A DNA stretch of 64,000 nucleotides from Heligmosomoides polygyrus polygyrus (Eukaryota; Nematoda; Chromadorea; Rhabditida; Heligmosomidae): the NCBI GenBank assembly GCA_947396885.1, contig OX377205.1, positions 51,878,676 to 51,942,675 of the forward strand, given 5' to 3'. Below the pieces are notes generated by a model. That model did not search any database. It saw nothing but the letters and a program-made list of their open reading frames with translations, and was not told the origin of the DNA. A program made the translations under genes and the position numbers. Shown here one piece after another: positions 20,881-30,942 of the stretch (position 1 is the first letter of the stretch; every line of letters starts with the position of its first letter).

Positions 20881-21527
20881 TCTATTCTGTCTAGAGCAAA
20901 GGCTGCTCTTTGTGCAAAGTACGACAGGTCGGTCACTAAACGAGAGATTCCGAAGTGGTGAGAACAGCTTATCAAATGGCCAGCGCTCTAATATTAACGA
21001 AGTTCATAATAATGACCAATTGGCAAGACTCACTGTTTTAGGAGGAACTCAAATTTCGTCTAACGCTCTAAGTGTTCTGAGTTTGGGGTCATAATTTTTA
21101 CCTCATCAAAACATCAACGCATCAATATGCCGTAGAGTGGTGGGAGGCTTACATAGGCTTAGGGATCTAATGCGAAACAGAAGTAGGAGCGAGCTACGCC
21201 AAGAAAATCTTCTGAATTCTAATGGACGACAACCCGCTGTGCCATTTCCACGTACGTTCTATAAAGAACCTGCTCCTATGCCTGACGCAGATTCCAAGTT
21301 CTGAATTTTGTCATCTGGTGTGTTTGAAGTGTTCAATCGCTGCAAAAGAAACCGCGATACTAACTGGGATCGTGCTCAATAGTCAGGGAATTACGTGAGC
21401 TAAGATCCAATGACATTTTGCGAATCTCTGTTAGCGATAAAGGGGGAGAGTTCGTTGTTAATCCGCAAACTTTAGATCGGGCTATAACCGAGCTTCATCT
21501 TAGCGACAACTCCATACGGGATGCGCA
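20880..21527 (+). pseudogene. PLE reverse transcriptase, N-terminal part
   Basis: Frame-broken but recognisable: QLARLTVLGGTQISSNALSVLSLG (cf. VLSLGPNF-type motif), then around 21425-21525 RISVSDKGGEFVV followed by ITELHLSDNS. The DKG-type motif and the LxD motif precede the fingers region in PLE reverse transcriptases. Continues after the Tc1 insertion at 22669. Confidence 0.65.
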
Positions 21528-22668
21528 TTAAATATAGGTCCGGGCAAAAATTTGCGGATTTGAACCACGAGCGGGATTTTTTTCTGGAAATTAAAGTGCC
21601 ATTAATTTGTGTTTTGGCGCGCCGCCATCATCGGTCTGCACCAGGAAGGGCATGAGTCGAAGAAAATTGTTCATTTTCCATCATTTTTCTAGCGATTGGT
21701 CCGAAAGACGATGTGACGGTTCAAGGAGCTTAAATGTTCACCGTTCAGGGAAAGACGAGATATAAAGGTTTCTGTTGCAACATTTTATACCATAAAACGG
21801 ATTCATGAGAAAAATTTCTCGTCGCTCAATGAGGAAGGTGGGGAAAGGGAATTCATCAGCGCTACCTCTGTAAAACATTGTCAGAGCAAAGCTAGGACTT
21901 TGCCTTTATCGACAATAGACGGCACATTTCCTCTCGCCCAAATGAAGAACGTGGGGCCTAAGATATGCAGGAGACTTTTGACGGGCATCGCAGATCGTAG
22001 GCACCGGAACATGGTTTTCAGTGATTAGAAATTTTTACATACAACAGAACCTATTGAGAGTCTACAAAACAATCGGAAGAAGATAAGAAGCAGGCCATTT
22101 CTAGAGGAAAAGTCACCGGAAAAACTGCACAATCCAGCTCTGTTATGGCCTGGGGTGCAATAACCTCAGATGGGAAAACGCAACTGCGCAACTGATGTAC
22201 TCGATGCTGGAGTGAATATCAATAAGAAAATGCACTTGAAATTGGTCTTGGAGAAGGGTTCGAATCCAGTGTCCATTTCCCACTTCGGAGGCGAACCATA
22301 GTGCTTTCAGCAATGCTCGGATCCTGTACACAAGACGTGTGTCGCCCAGAAGTGGCGTAAGTGCGAGCTTCCACATTTCATCGCCCATGAAGAATGGCCA
22401 TCGAATTCACCAGATCTGATCCCCTTGACTTTTAGGTCTAGTCAGTTTTAGAGCGCAAGATCTTAGCTACAAGACACAACAACTTGGATTCGTCCAAAGC
22501 TGCAATTATGAAAACGTGGACTGATCTCAAGAGGACTACCTGCGTGCCACGTGTAACGCCTTCGCGACTCGTTTGAGAAGCAGCATACGCGCATGAGGAG
22601 GGCTGTTTTGAATTGATTGTGTTACTATGAAACTGCGATTATTTGAGGCCCATAATTAATGCGCACCT
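21528..22668 (+). mobile_element. Tc1/mariner-type transposon fossil inserted in the PLE
   Basis: The ends are inverted: TGCGCATTAAATATAGGTCCGG at the left and, on the opposite strand, TGCGCATTAATTATGGGCC at the right; ATGCGCA occurs at both flanks. Inside, broken frames encode VMAWGAITSDGKT (~22145), WPSNSPDL.P (from 22394), and a C-terminal KAAIMKTWTDL...RLV segment, the order of a Tc1/mariner transposase. Stops and shifts are frequent, so it is inactive. PLE sequence resumes directly after it. Confidence 0.75.
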
Positions 22669-23199
22669 TGTATGCCGTCGCGTTTCTGAGAGAGACTTCA
22701 AGTTGCAATGCAGACATCTAAACCGCATCTGGATGACCACTGGAATGTCTGACGGAATGGGCAAAAGGTTTCTCAGGGACCTTAGGCTGGATAACCCTTG
22801 TTGTCCGGTTTTTTATAGCCTAGCAAAAACGCATAAGCTTTCCCAGGTAGATTTGCAATCCACGTCGCCGGACATTTGCAAAATAAGACCTATAATCAGC
22901 TGTGTTGGCGGACCAACCGATCGGATTTCTTGGTTCCTTAACAGTATTGTGAGCCAATTTTGACCCCTATCATCTGACCAACATGTGCAAATTTCTTGAA
23001 ATATTGCACAACTCTATTTTCGGTGAAAGTTGTGTAATGGAATCATTTGATGTGACTTCACTTTACACGAATGTCCAAAACGATGACAGGCACTACCTGA
23101 AATAATTAGCATGTGGGGACATAAACACGTTTGGTTTGTCGAAACCGCACATCATGATTCTGGTCAAAGAGTGTGTGCATTGCAATATCTTTAAATGGT
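22669..23199 (+). pseudogene. PLE reverse transcriptase, fingers/palm part
   Basis: 22643-22963 reads PVFYSLAKTHKL, then KIRPIISCVGGPTDRISWFLNSIVSQ, the PLE FYxLxKxHK and RPIxS motifs. After a frame break, 23040-23195 reads ESFDVTSLYTNV (first catalytic Asp region) and [14 protein letters not shown], matching the PLE order. Sequence stops at ~23200 where a minus-strand RTE element is inserted; the PLE resumes near 28756. Confidence 0.8.
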
Positions 23200-23485
23200 C
23201 ACCTGTATCACCTGTCGTACCATTGACCATCGACTTGCCGAGCAGGCGCCAGCAGCGTCTCCATTCGTCCCTGTCGCGTGCAGGAGTGGTCCAATGGATC
23301 CTCCTCGCTCGAGGGACACGAAGAGCGTCATATCGGTCGTTCAGGGCTTTCACGAAGAAGTCCGACCAACGCACTGGTGGGCTTCCTGGTGTTCTCTTGA
23401 CATCCCGCGGAATCCAGTCGGTGATGGCTCTCGTCCAGCGGATGTCTGCGAATCGCATTACGTGGCCGGCCCACCTAATTTTCGA

Positions 23486-25636
23486 CTACTTGGCCCAAGC
23501 GACAGCGTCTCTGATCTTCGAACGTCGGCGAAGCTCGGAACTCCGAGGGCCTTCTCTCTGCGTGAGTCGTTTCACTCCGAGCATCGTCCTCTCGATTCCA
23601 CGCTGCGCGTCGCTAATCGCGTGTTCATCCTGCTTTCGTATAGCCCAGGTCTCTGAGGCGTATGTTAGAGCAGGAAGAACAGTGGAGTCGAATAGGAGGG
23701 CACGGGGTCGGACGAGCTTCGTCTTCTTCGCGACTTCTCGACGCTCTTGAAAGCTCTCCAAGCCGCTCGTTTCCTCCTCCTCAGTTCTAGTGCTAGGTCG
23801 TTGGCCACGTTGACTTCGTGAACTAGATACACGTAGCTGGAGCACTCGGAAATGTTCGTTCCGTTGAGCGAGAATGGGGCATCAGAAACATTTCCGTTCT
23901 TCATGAACATCGTCTTCGTAAGATTCAGCTGCAGTCCAACGTTCCCACATACACGATCGAAGTCGGCTAGCATTCTCTCCGCCTGACTGATGCTCGGTGT
24001 TATGAGCATGATGTCGTCAGCGAAGCGAAGATGGTGCAGTTGCCGGCCGTCGACCTTCACTCCCATGTCTTCCCATTCTAGTTCGCGCATGACGTTTTCG
24101 AGGGTGGCGCTGAAGAGCTTCGGGGATATGGTATCCCCTTGTCGAACCCCTCTCTTCACGTCAATGACGACGTCGTTGTAGAATGGTGAGATCTTGGTCG
24201 TGAATCCACTGTACAGCTCTCGAAGGACTCTGATGTACTGAATAGGAACGCCCTGAGTGAGCAGGGCTTCGAGGACCGCTTCAGTCTCGACGGAGTCGAA
24301 TGACTTCTTCAGATCGATGAACGTAAGGCATAGCGGCAGCTTGTACTCTCCCGACACTTCGATGAGCTTCGTAATGGTGTGTATGTGGTCGATCGTGCTG
24401 AATCCTCTCCGAAATCCTGCTTGTTCGCGTGGCTGTCCTTCGCCCAGCGTTCTGCTGATCCTATTCAGGATGACTCGAGTGAACAGCTTGTAGACTACAG
24501 ACAGCAGGCAGATCGAGCGATAGTTGCCAATGTCGTGCACGTCTCCCTTTTTGTACAGCAAGGCTGTCTTGCTGGTCTTCTACTGAGATGGAACCTTGCA
24601 CTCTGACAGGTAGCGTGTGAAGAGCCGCGCCAAGGTGTTGATGAGCGCTGGCGGGAGGTTCTTCAGGTGTTCTGGTCTGATCCTGTCAGGACCGGGTGCT
24701 GTACGTTTCTTCACTGACGAGATGGCGTGTCGGATCTCGGAAGGGAGAACAGAGCGAACGACGTATCCATCCTGCGGAAGATGGCATGGGGGCAGGTGGA
24801 CGTGACTATCGAAGAAATCGGAGTACAAGTCGTGGATGACCTTTTCCATGGTCTTTCTGGAAGAGGTGGCGGTTCCGTCAGGACGTCGGAGCGCGGCCAT
24901 CTTGGTCTTGAAGTTTGCGAAGTTCCTTCGGGCATTGCGGATTCTCAACCCAGCCTCTGCTGCTTCAGCCAACACTTCCGCCCTTCTATCCTCGAGGTCT
25001 TCCTTTATCGCCGCTCTGCACAGCTTCGCAAGCTGGGGCGTCAGCCGGCAAGAGAGGTGGAGAGGTCCCAGTTGATGGTCGTTCTGGGACTCCTCTTCTT
25101 GAACTTTGCGGCCTTCTCTCCTTGACAAAAGCGGAGCATGGCGCGAAGGAGGCGGTGGTCCGATCCGGTGTAGAACTTGGGGACAACGGAGACGTCGGTC
25201 AGGCAATACTTGCGGTTGAGGATGATGCGGTCGATCTCATTGTGGAACTGGCCGCCGGGAGATTCCCAGGTCCATCGTAGGGAGGAAGGCTTCTAGAACT
25301 GCGAGTTTCCATGGATGGTGTTGGTCGACATGGTAAACTCAGACAGCCTTTCACCTTGCTCGTTCCACTCCAAACCGTGGGTTCTGATGTGAAGTTCTTC
25401 CGGCAACCTTCGTGGCCCGATCTTGGCGTTGAAGTCGCCGACGATCACTTTGTAGAAGGTGTGGTCTTCCTTATTGAACTTCTCAAGCTTCACGAAGAAG
25501 GCCTGTTCGTCGTCGTAGTCGGATGTTGGGGCATACGCGACGAACACAGTCAAAGCTGGCATGGAACCACATCGCTTCAGTCGCAAACGTTCGTTTCCGG
25601 TTGTCAGAGACTTGTACGAATCGATGTTCATGGCCA
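23486..25636 (-). pseudogene. RTE-B: endonuclease C-terminal half plus RT
   Basis: Reads leftward from the A2 insertion: SMPALTVFVAYAPTSDYDDE, VGDFNAKIG, a nonsense TAG at 25293-25295 where family members have CAG, then KFYTGSDHRLLRAM. RT: KKRTAPGPDRIRPEHLKNLP, a nonsense codon near 24580, YKKGDVHDIGNYRSICLLS, LTFIDLKKSFDSVE, GVRQGDTISPKLFSA and an intact FADD box. After a frameshift near 23845 the C-terminal RRKRAAWRAF, LPALTYASETWA and 23093-23458 [20 protein letters not shown] segments follow. Inactive, but mutations are few. Confidence 0.85.
25626..25636 (+). repeat. Left target-site duplication of RTE copy A2
   Basis: GTTCATGGCCA, repeated exactly at 28133-28143. Confidence 0.85.
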
Positions 25637-28132
25637 TGTCTGCTCCAATCAAGCCAAGGATGAGTTTTGGAGCCTGCTTGATGAGAAGATAGCAGATGTA
25701 CCGTCGAAAGATGCCATCGTAGTCGCTGGTGACCTTAATGGGCACGTAGGTGCTACGAAAGACAGGTATAGCTGTCGTGTTGGGTTCGGATACGGGTCGC
25801 GTAACGCAGATGGTGAGCGTATCTTTGAATATGCGGAATCGCACAACCTCACCATAGTGAACACCGTATTTCGCAAACGCGATTCCCGCCTCATCTCGTT
25901 CTATAGTGGGAACACCAGGACTCAGATAGACTTTGTCCTTGTGAAGGATCGAGACCGAAGTCTTGTCACAGACGCGAAGGTCGTGCCGTATGAGACGGTC
26001 GCCCCACAGCATCGACCGCTCTGTACTTTAAAGATCGCCCCTCCGAGGCTGAAGCAGGTCGAGCGATGCGGGGCACCAAGAATCAAGTGGTGGCGAATGA
26101 AAGAGAAGGAAGCAGCTGTGATTTCTCGCGTGCGGTTACCGACAGTGACAACTGTCGACGAAACTTGGGAGAAGGCCACCGACGCGATTCGTCACGCTGC
26201 ACGGTCGGAGCTCGGCATCACGAAGCCTGGACGACGGAAGGTCGACAAGCAGGTCTGGCTGTGGACAGATGACGTGAAAGCCAAAGTTCGAGAGAAGAAG
26301 ACGCTATATCACGTGTTTCTCGGCGAAAAGACAGCCGATAACTGGCGGAAGTACCAAGAAGCGAGGAAAGCTGCAGAGAAGGCCGTAGCTATTACAAAAG
26401 CCACTCATTATGGAGATGTCAACGGGAAGCTCGAGTCGCGCAATGGTTATCGGTATCTGTACCGACTCGCAAAGAATCGCCATCGGCAGACCGAGGATAT
26501 TGAGAAGTTTTTCGGCATCATTGATGAGAACGGCCATCTTCTTACGAGAAGGCATTGATGCGATGGCGCGACTACTTTGAGGGAACTCTACAGTAGAATT
26601 TCCTTATCCAGCCATCCCTTCTACGGCTCCAACCCACGGCCCCGTTCAGAAGATCACCGTGGAGGAAACTGAAGCGGCTTTGAAGAAGATGAGGCCAGGC
26701 AAAGCGACTGGGCCCGATGACGTGGCAACTGATTTATGGAAGTCCAAGTAATGGTGCCCTACTGAGCGGTTGGCGAAGTTCTTGAATCAGGTTGTGGCGG
26801 AGAAGAAAGTCTCTGAGTGCTGGCGCCAAAGTACGACGATTCCGATTTGGAAGAGGAAGGGCAGTCCCGCAGACTGCTCCAATTACCGTCCGATTCGCTT
26901 GCTTTCGCACAGCATGAAGATCATTGAGCGAATTGTCGATGGAAGAATTCGGGACATCGTCCAGCACTCCAGCAATCAGTGCGGCTTCGTGGCTGGATGT
27001 GGCACCGTTGATGCCATACATGCCGCTCCTGATAGGGAAGCATCGCGAGAAACAGATGCCAGTGCATATCGCCTTCCTCGACTTGGAGAAGGCCTTTGAC
27101 CGCGTACAGCTGCAGAGAAATGGTACGCCTGCGACAACATGGAGTTCCTGAATTGCTCATAGAGTTGATGCGAATTGTCCATTATTGTCTAAGGAGTAGA
27201 GTTCAAGCTGCAGCTGCAACCTCCATGGAGTTTCTCATCTCTGTCGGGGTACACCAGGGTTCTGCGCTTTGCCCACTCCTCTTTATTGTCGTCATCGATG
27301 CCATCACTCGAGATCTTCAGAACCCCGTCCCTTGGACGTTGCTTTATGCTGATGACGTAATGCTCGCTAGCGAAGATAAAGATGAACTCGAGCGAGAGGT
27401 GCAAGCTTGGTGTGATCGCTTGGAGCGGTTTGGACTCAAATTGAACGTGAAGAAGACCGAATATCTAACGACGGACGTTACTGTGTCCAGCCCCATCAAG
27501 GTTAGCGGCATCGAGCTTCCACGCACTGCGGTCTTTAAGTACCCAGCAGTCGCGTTTGACGGCAAACTGATGGTCGAACTGAATTCACGAGTGAGTGCAG
27601 CTTGGTCCATGTGGTGCTCGTTGACTGGCGTGCTCTGCGATAGGAAGATACAGGGCGTTTGAAGTCGAAGATATACAGAGCCGTCGCCCGGTCAGTAGCA
27701 ATGTACGGCGCTGAGTGTTGGCCTGCGACCAGGGAAGTTGAAACGCGCCTCAGCGTCATGGAGACGAAGATGCTGCACTGGACGGCTGGAGTCACGCGCA
27801 TGGACCGCATCCGAAACGATGGCATTCGGCAGAAGTTCGGTATCGCGCCGATAGCTGACAAGATGCGCGAAGCTCGCTTGCGATGGTACGGCCACGTTCT
27901 GCGTGGAAAGGAAGACAGCGTCCGCAAGATAGGCCTTAACTTCGAGGTAATAGGAAAGCGGCATAGAGGGCGCCCGAAGCAGCGGTGGGCTGATACGTTG
28001 CATATGGTCTCCACCCTGATCTAGCGCTGGATCGGCAAAGGAGGCGTGATGACACCAGAATAGCGGACCCCGCCACGAAGCGGGACAATCTCTGAAGAAG
28101 AAGAAGAAGGAGAAGAAGAAGAAGAAGAAGAA
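25637..28132 (+). mobile_element. RTE copy A2, 5'-truncated, nested in RTE-B
   Basis: Begins inside the family-A endonuclease (CSNQAKDEFWSLLDEK) and runs to a long (GAA)n tail ending at 28132. Flanked by 11-bp duplications of RTE-B sequence (25626-25636, 28133-28143). Coding blocks: 25640-26558 (endonuclease and linker, here without the 2-bp deletion of copy A1), 26770-27099, 27096-27662 (RT with LLYADDVML) and 27659-28024. Small deletions near 26550-26600 and 27030 and a nonsense at 27660 disable it. Closest relative is copy A1. Confidence 0.9.
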
Positions 28133-28143
28133 GTTCATGGCCA
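28133..28143 (+). repeat. Right target-site duplication of RTE copy A2
   Basis: GTTCATGGCCA directly after the GAA tail, identical to 25626-25636. Confidence 0.85.
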
Positions 28144-28624
28144 AGTGCGTGTTGACGAGGGCACCAACGCCGCCTATTTCCCTGCTGTCGCATGTTCCGA
28201 GGAACAGTTCTTCTCCGGAGTCGTAGAGGGCTTGTAGAGGGTGGTGTCTTCTCGTCTTGGTCAGTCCGATGACGTCGCACTTGATCTTCCTTGCTTGCAT
28301 CAGCAGGTCCTCGACATATGCTTGTGATGCAAGAGTGCGGGCGTTGTATGTACAGATCGTCATCCTAGTCCTTCTCAATTTGCGCACCCTGGTTAGGCCC
28401 TGAGATTTTAGCAGCCTCTCCGTACTCGTCCTTCCCATCGCTGCAGAAATGGGGGCTCTTTCGAGGTTAGGGGAATGAGGCCCTTTAGTGCTGCTGTGCT
28501 TGACTGCAATACAACAAGGGCAGCTAGTCAGGCTCTTTCGTGTGGACGAAGAACTCCGCGCAGCCAGCCAGACTGCGCGAAGGGACGAGGGGAGACTTTT
28601 GAGGCGGCCTCGAATCGGACACAT
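28144..28624 (-). pseudogene. RTE-B: N-terminus and first half of endonuclease
   Basis: Minus-strand frame from ATG 28624 with a basic N-terminal leader, then TICTYNARTLAS, DVIGLTKTRRHH, GEELFLGTCDSREIGGVGAL and THLAMN, where copy A2 is inserted. The same frame resumes at 25636 on the other side of A2, so the insertion split a frame that was open at this point. Confidence 0.85.
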
Positions 28625-28755
28625 TTGGTTCGCGTTTTCGTTCCCCTATCCACCACCCGGGGACGCGCCACGTGGTCCTGCGACAAGCGGCCCGAGATCC
28701 CCTTAACAAGAGAGCCTGAAGGCTCTCTATTGAGGGAGGACTCGACTGCCCACCC

Positions 28756-29236
28756 CTAGTGTATTGCAGCAGTCATCTATGTGTATCACATAGATGACCG
28801 CTGCATCGTAGCATCAACACAATCCGAAATGGGTTAGTGTTGCAGGTTACTGAGCGAGCAATCTCGGTACATTAGGTTGACTCGAGAAGCTCCGAATAAT
28901 GGTTGGCTCGGTATCTAAACACGCAAATGAAAGTGTCCGGTGAGGGAGTACTTAGAATGGTGTCGTAAACCAACCTATAATAACATCGCGATTCACGCAA
29001 GGTCAGCACACCCCACTGCTATGAAACGTGCTGTTGTCAGCGACATGTTCGGAACGGAAGTTGTTACGTGTGCGGACCCCAATGACCGTCAAGAGTTTTA
29101 CGATTAGCTTCAGATATAGCCATTTCCATTTCGAACGGCTATAGGGTTTTAGGTCGACATAGGAGATCTCACGCTAACTCTCATGATAGATCTCGCGCAG
29201 GCAAGATACCCCTCGTCCTACCATTCATCTCCGATA
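28756..29236 (+). pseudogene. PLE reverse transcriptase, catalytic box and thumb/linker
   Basis: VYHIDDRCIVAST places the catalytic IDD at 28790-28798. Near 28880 EAPNNGWLG corresponds to the PLE EAxxxxLxFLD region. 28955-29100 reads EWCRKPTYNN, IHARSAHPTAMKRAVVSDMF, the conserved RT-to-endonuclease linker. About 60 residues expected between CNIFKW (23195) and this box are missing, so the RTE-B insertion was accompanied by deletion or the PLE was already deleted. Confidence 0.75.
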
Positions 29237-29372
29237 GGCCTTTGTCATACCATCGCTCACGCCGAGCGACTCCTTATGATATGCTGAAATATCGATCCGG
29301 CGGCGCGATGGAATCGATATTGGTGCATATCATTAGGCGTCGCTCGGGGTGAGCGATGGTATGACAAAGGCC
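29237..29372. mobile_element. 136-bp palindromic MITE
   Basis: Starts GGCCTTTGTCATACCATCGC and ends with its reverse complement. The whole element is nearly a palindrome, including inner ATATCGAT/ATCGATAT arms and TGATATGC/GCATATCA. Flanked by ATA on both sides (29234-29236, 29373-29375), a candidate 3-bp target duplication. It interrupts the PLE between linker and endonuclease. Confidence 0.8.
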
Positions 29373-29990
29373 ATAGAGTCACTGCTTAAATTCAAAGAGC
29401 TATTGTAAGGGCACAACTGCAGGATGACGTTATCTTAGTGAACATTCCTAACAATAACATCAATCGGCATTTAGTTCGAAATAGGCTCTACGATCAGCAG
29501 TGTATTTTGGAAAACTGCGTTATTTGCCCAAATGGTCGTTTAGGCGATTGCCCAAGGGTGGAGCAATTTTCCAGATCGCGTGCTTGGCATGTAACGCCAA
29601 ATACATCGGAGAAACGGGAAGGGCTCTTGCAGTGCGCGTAAGGCAGCATCTATTTAGTAAACGACGTCGTTCGCAAACCGGTCCACTTGGAAAGCACAGG
29701 ATTGATGCGCATAACGAAAACGACTTTGAGGTGAAATGTACCATTTTGGCCATAGCAGGAGGCATTTCGGCGAAGAAAGCGTTGGAAGCATTCCGGATTT
29801 TCCAAAGAAATCCAGTAATGAACAACCGAAATGAGCATCTGTTACGAGTGACTTTCTGCCGTTCGTGTGAACTGTGGTGTGCAGTATGTCCCATTCGTTC
29901 CTACTGGCTAACTGACGTAGACGAACATCAGCACTTGATGTGAATGAAATTGGTGAGTTCGTTTATCCAACTTGGCCCCTCGGACGTAAG
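29373..29990 (+). pseudogene. PLE GIY-YIG endonuclease and 3' UTR
   Basis: IPNNNINRHLVRNRLYDQQC, ENCVICPNGRLGDCP, then after a frame break near 29560 IACLACNAKYIGETGRAL..RVRQHL. The YIGETGR core begins at 29602. CxxC pairs before the core and H in RVRQHL are typical of PLE endonucleases. The 3' UTR (CTACTGGCTAACTGACGTAGACG) matches 20500-20600. This links the pieces from 20.5 kb to 30 kb as one interrupted PLE. Confidence 0.85.
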
Positions 29991-30017
29991 TTGAGCCACC
30001 GACACTCGTTTATGTCA

Positions 30018-30088
30018 GCATCGGTGGTTTAGTGGTAGAGTGTTCACCTGCCACGCGGGCGGCCCGGGTTCAATTCCCGGCCGATGCA
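30018..30088 (+). tRNA. tRNA-Gly (GCC)
   Basis: 71 nt. Acceptor GCATCGG pairs with CCGATGC (30081-30087) before discriminator A. Anticodon GCC is at 30050-30052 within loop CTGCCAC. The T arm GGCCCGGGTTCAATTCCCGG is canonical. The anticodon stem TTCAC/GCGGG contains one A-C mismatch where a G-C pair is expected (a CpG-decay type change), so this may be a slightly decayed copy. The sequence otherwise matches eukaryotic tRNA-Gly(GCC). Confidence 0.88.
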
Positions 30089-30700
30089 CCATAAGCGAGC
30101 GTTGTTGGTTCAGATTACGTTCGTTTTCCTCGGTACACAACATGTACACAAGTATTAGATCACAGTTTACCTCAAACGTGAAAATTAAACCAAACAGTAT
30201 GATTCAAAAATACATTACATACATGAGAGCATTATAAATACATCCTGAAAGAATCTAAGATGAGGAAAAATAAACAGAACATTGAGAAGAGCACAATGTG
30301 AATACTCCCACATGACTCTCTTATAAGGAGTTTTCTGTCTGCATAGCGCGACAATCTGGTAATGCTCAAAGCTAAATTCTTTTACGATTTACCACGAGTC
30401 GTCCTATGATCGCGAGAAAGTCGCGATAATAGAGATGGGAGGCAGAGGTCCCTGCGCGGAGGGGTTACCGTTTTCACGCGCTCGAGACGGACAATACTCC
30501 TATGAAATGAAGGAGATCGGAGAGAGCGCCAGGCATATGTATAACCCCGAATTGCCGGAACTCTTCGTTGTGGGTATTGCGAATGTCTTTACCTCGTCCA
30601 AAAGTGCCCAGCAATTCGAACATTACAGGACTGTCTCTCCTGGTTTGTGTGAGAAGCTGAGGCTTTACCTTTAGGAAAAGCATAGAATTTCTCCTATCCT
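30089..30700. other. Stretch without a recognised gene
   Basis: A TTTT tract at 30131-30134 could terminate tRNA-Gly transcription. A plus-strand open frame at 30435-30674 has no recognisable domain. Otherwise nothing was seen. Confidence 0.4.
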
Positions 30701-30710
30701 ATCTAGGTCT

Positions 30711-30716
30711 TTTATT
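30711..30716 (-). terminator. Candidate poly(A) signal
   Basis: AATAAA on the minus strand about 230 nt beyond the stop codon at 30943-30945 of the candidate secreted-protein gene. Confidence 0.35.
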
Positions 30717-30942
30717 TAGAAACATGGAATTCTTCTCCTCGTCGCTCTCGGTTTTTGTTTTCAGATAGACAACGATACGATGGGAGATGAGCAAGAGCGA
30801 CAGTCCACATAAAACCACCGACAGTCACCAACGTCACGCCCTCTCTCGCCTTTCGACTACTGGAGGACTACCACCGTCAGCCCGAACACCGTGATATACG
30901 TGATCTGTATTTCCGCCTGAAGTCATGTCCAGGGTCATGTGC

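Larger units (their letters stand above)
23200..28755 (-). mobile_element. RTE-1-like non-LTR retrotransposon, family B (split)
   Basis: Minus-strand element interrupting the PLE. Its endonuclease (CTYNARTLAS, DVIGLTKTRRHH, VGDFNAKIGPRR) and RT closely resemble the C. elegans RTE-1 type. The 3' end is near 23200, where CAGGTGATACAGGTGAC suggests a short tandem tail. The 5' end lies near 28750. It is itself split by plus-strand RTE copy A2 at 25637-28132. Element length without that insert is about 3.1 kb. Confidence 0.85.

Noticed and set aside
23136..23750. 204-aa and 153-aa plus-strand frames
   Set aside because: Antisense of RTE-B C-terminal sequence, whose motifs are clear on the minus strand.
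30874..30930. Hydrophobic ITYITVFGLTVVV exon as membrane-anchor end of the candidate gene
   Set aside because: A TTCAG acceptor precedes it, but no donor with matching phase was found in the third exon; kept only as an alternative.
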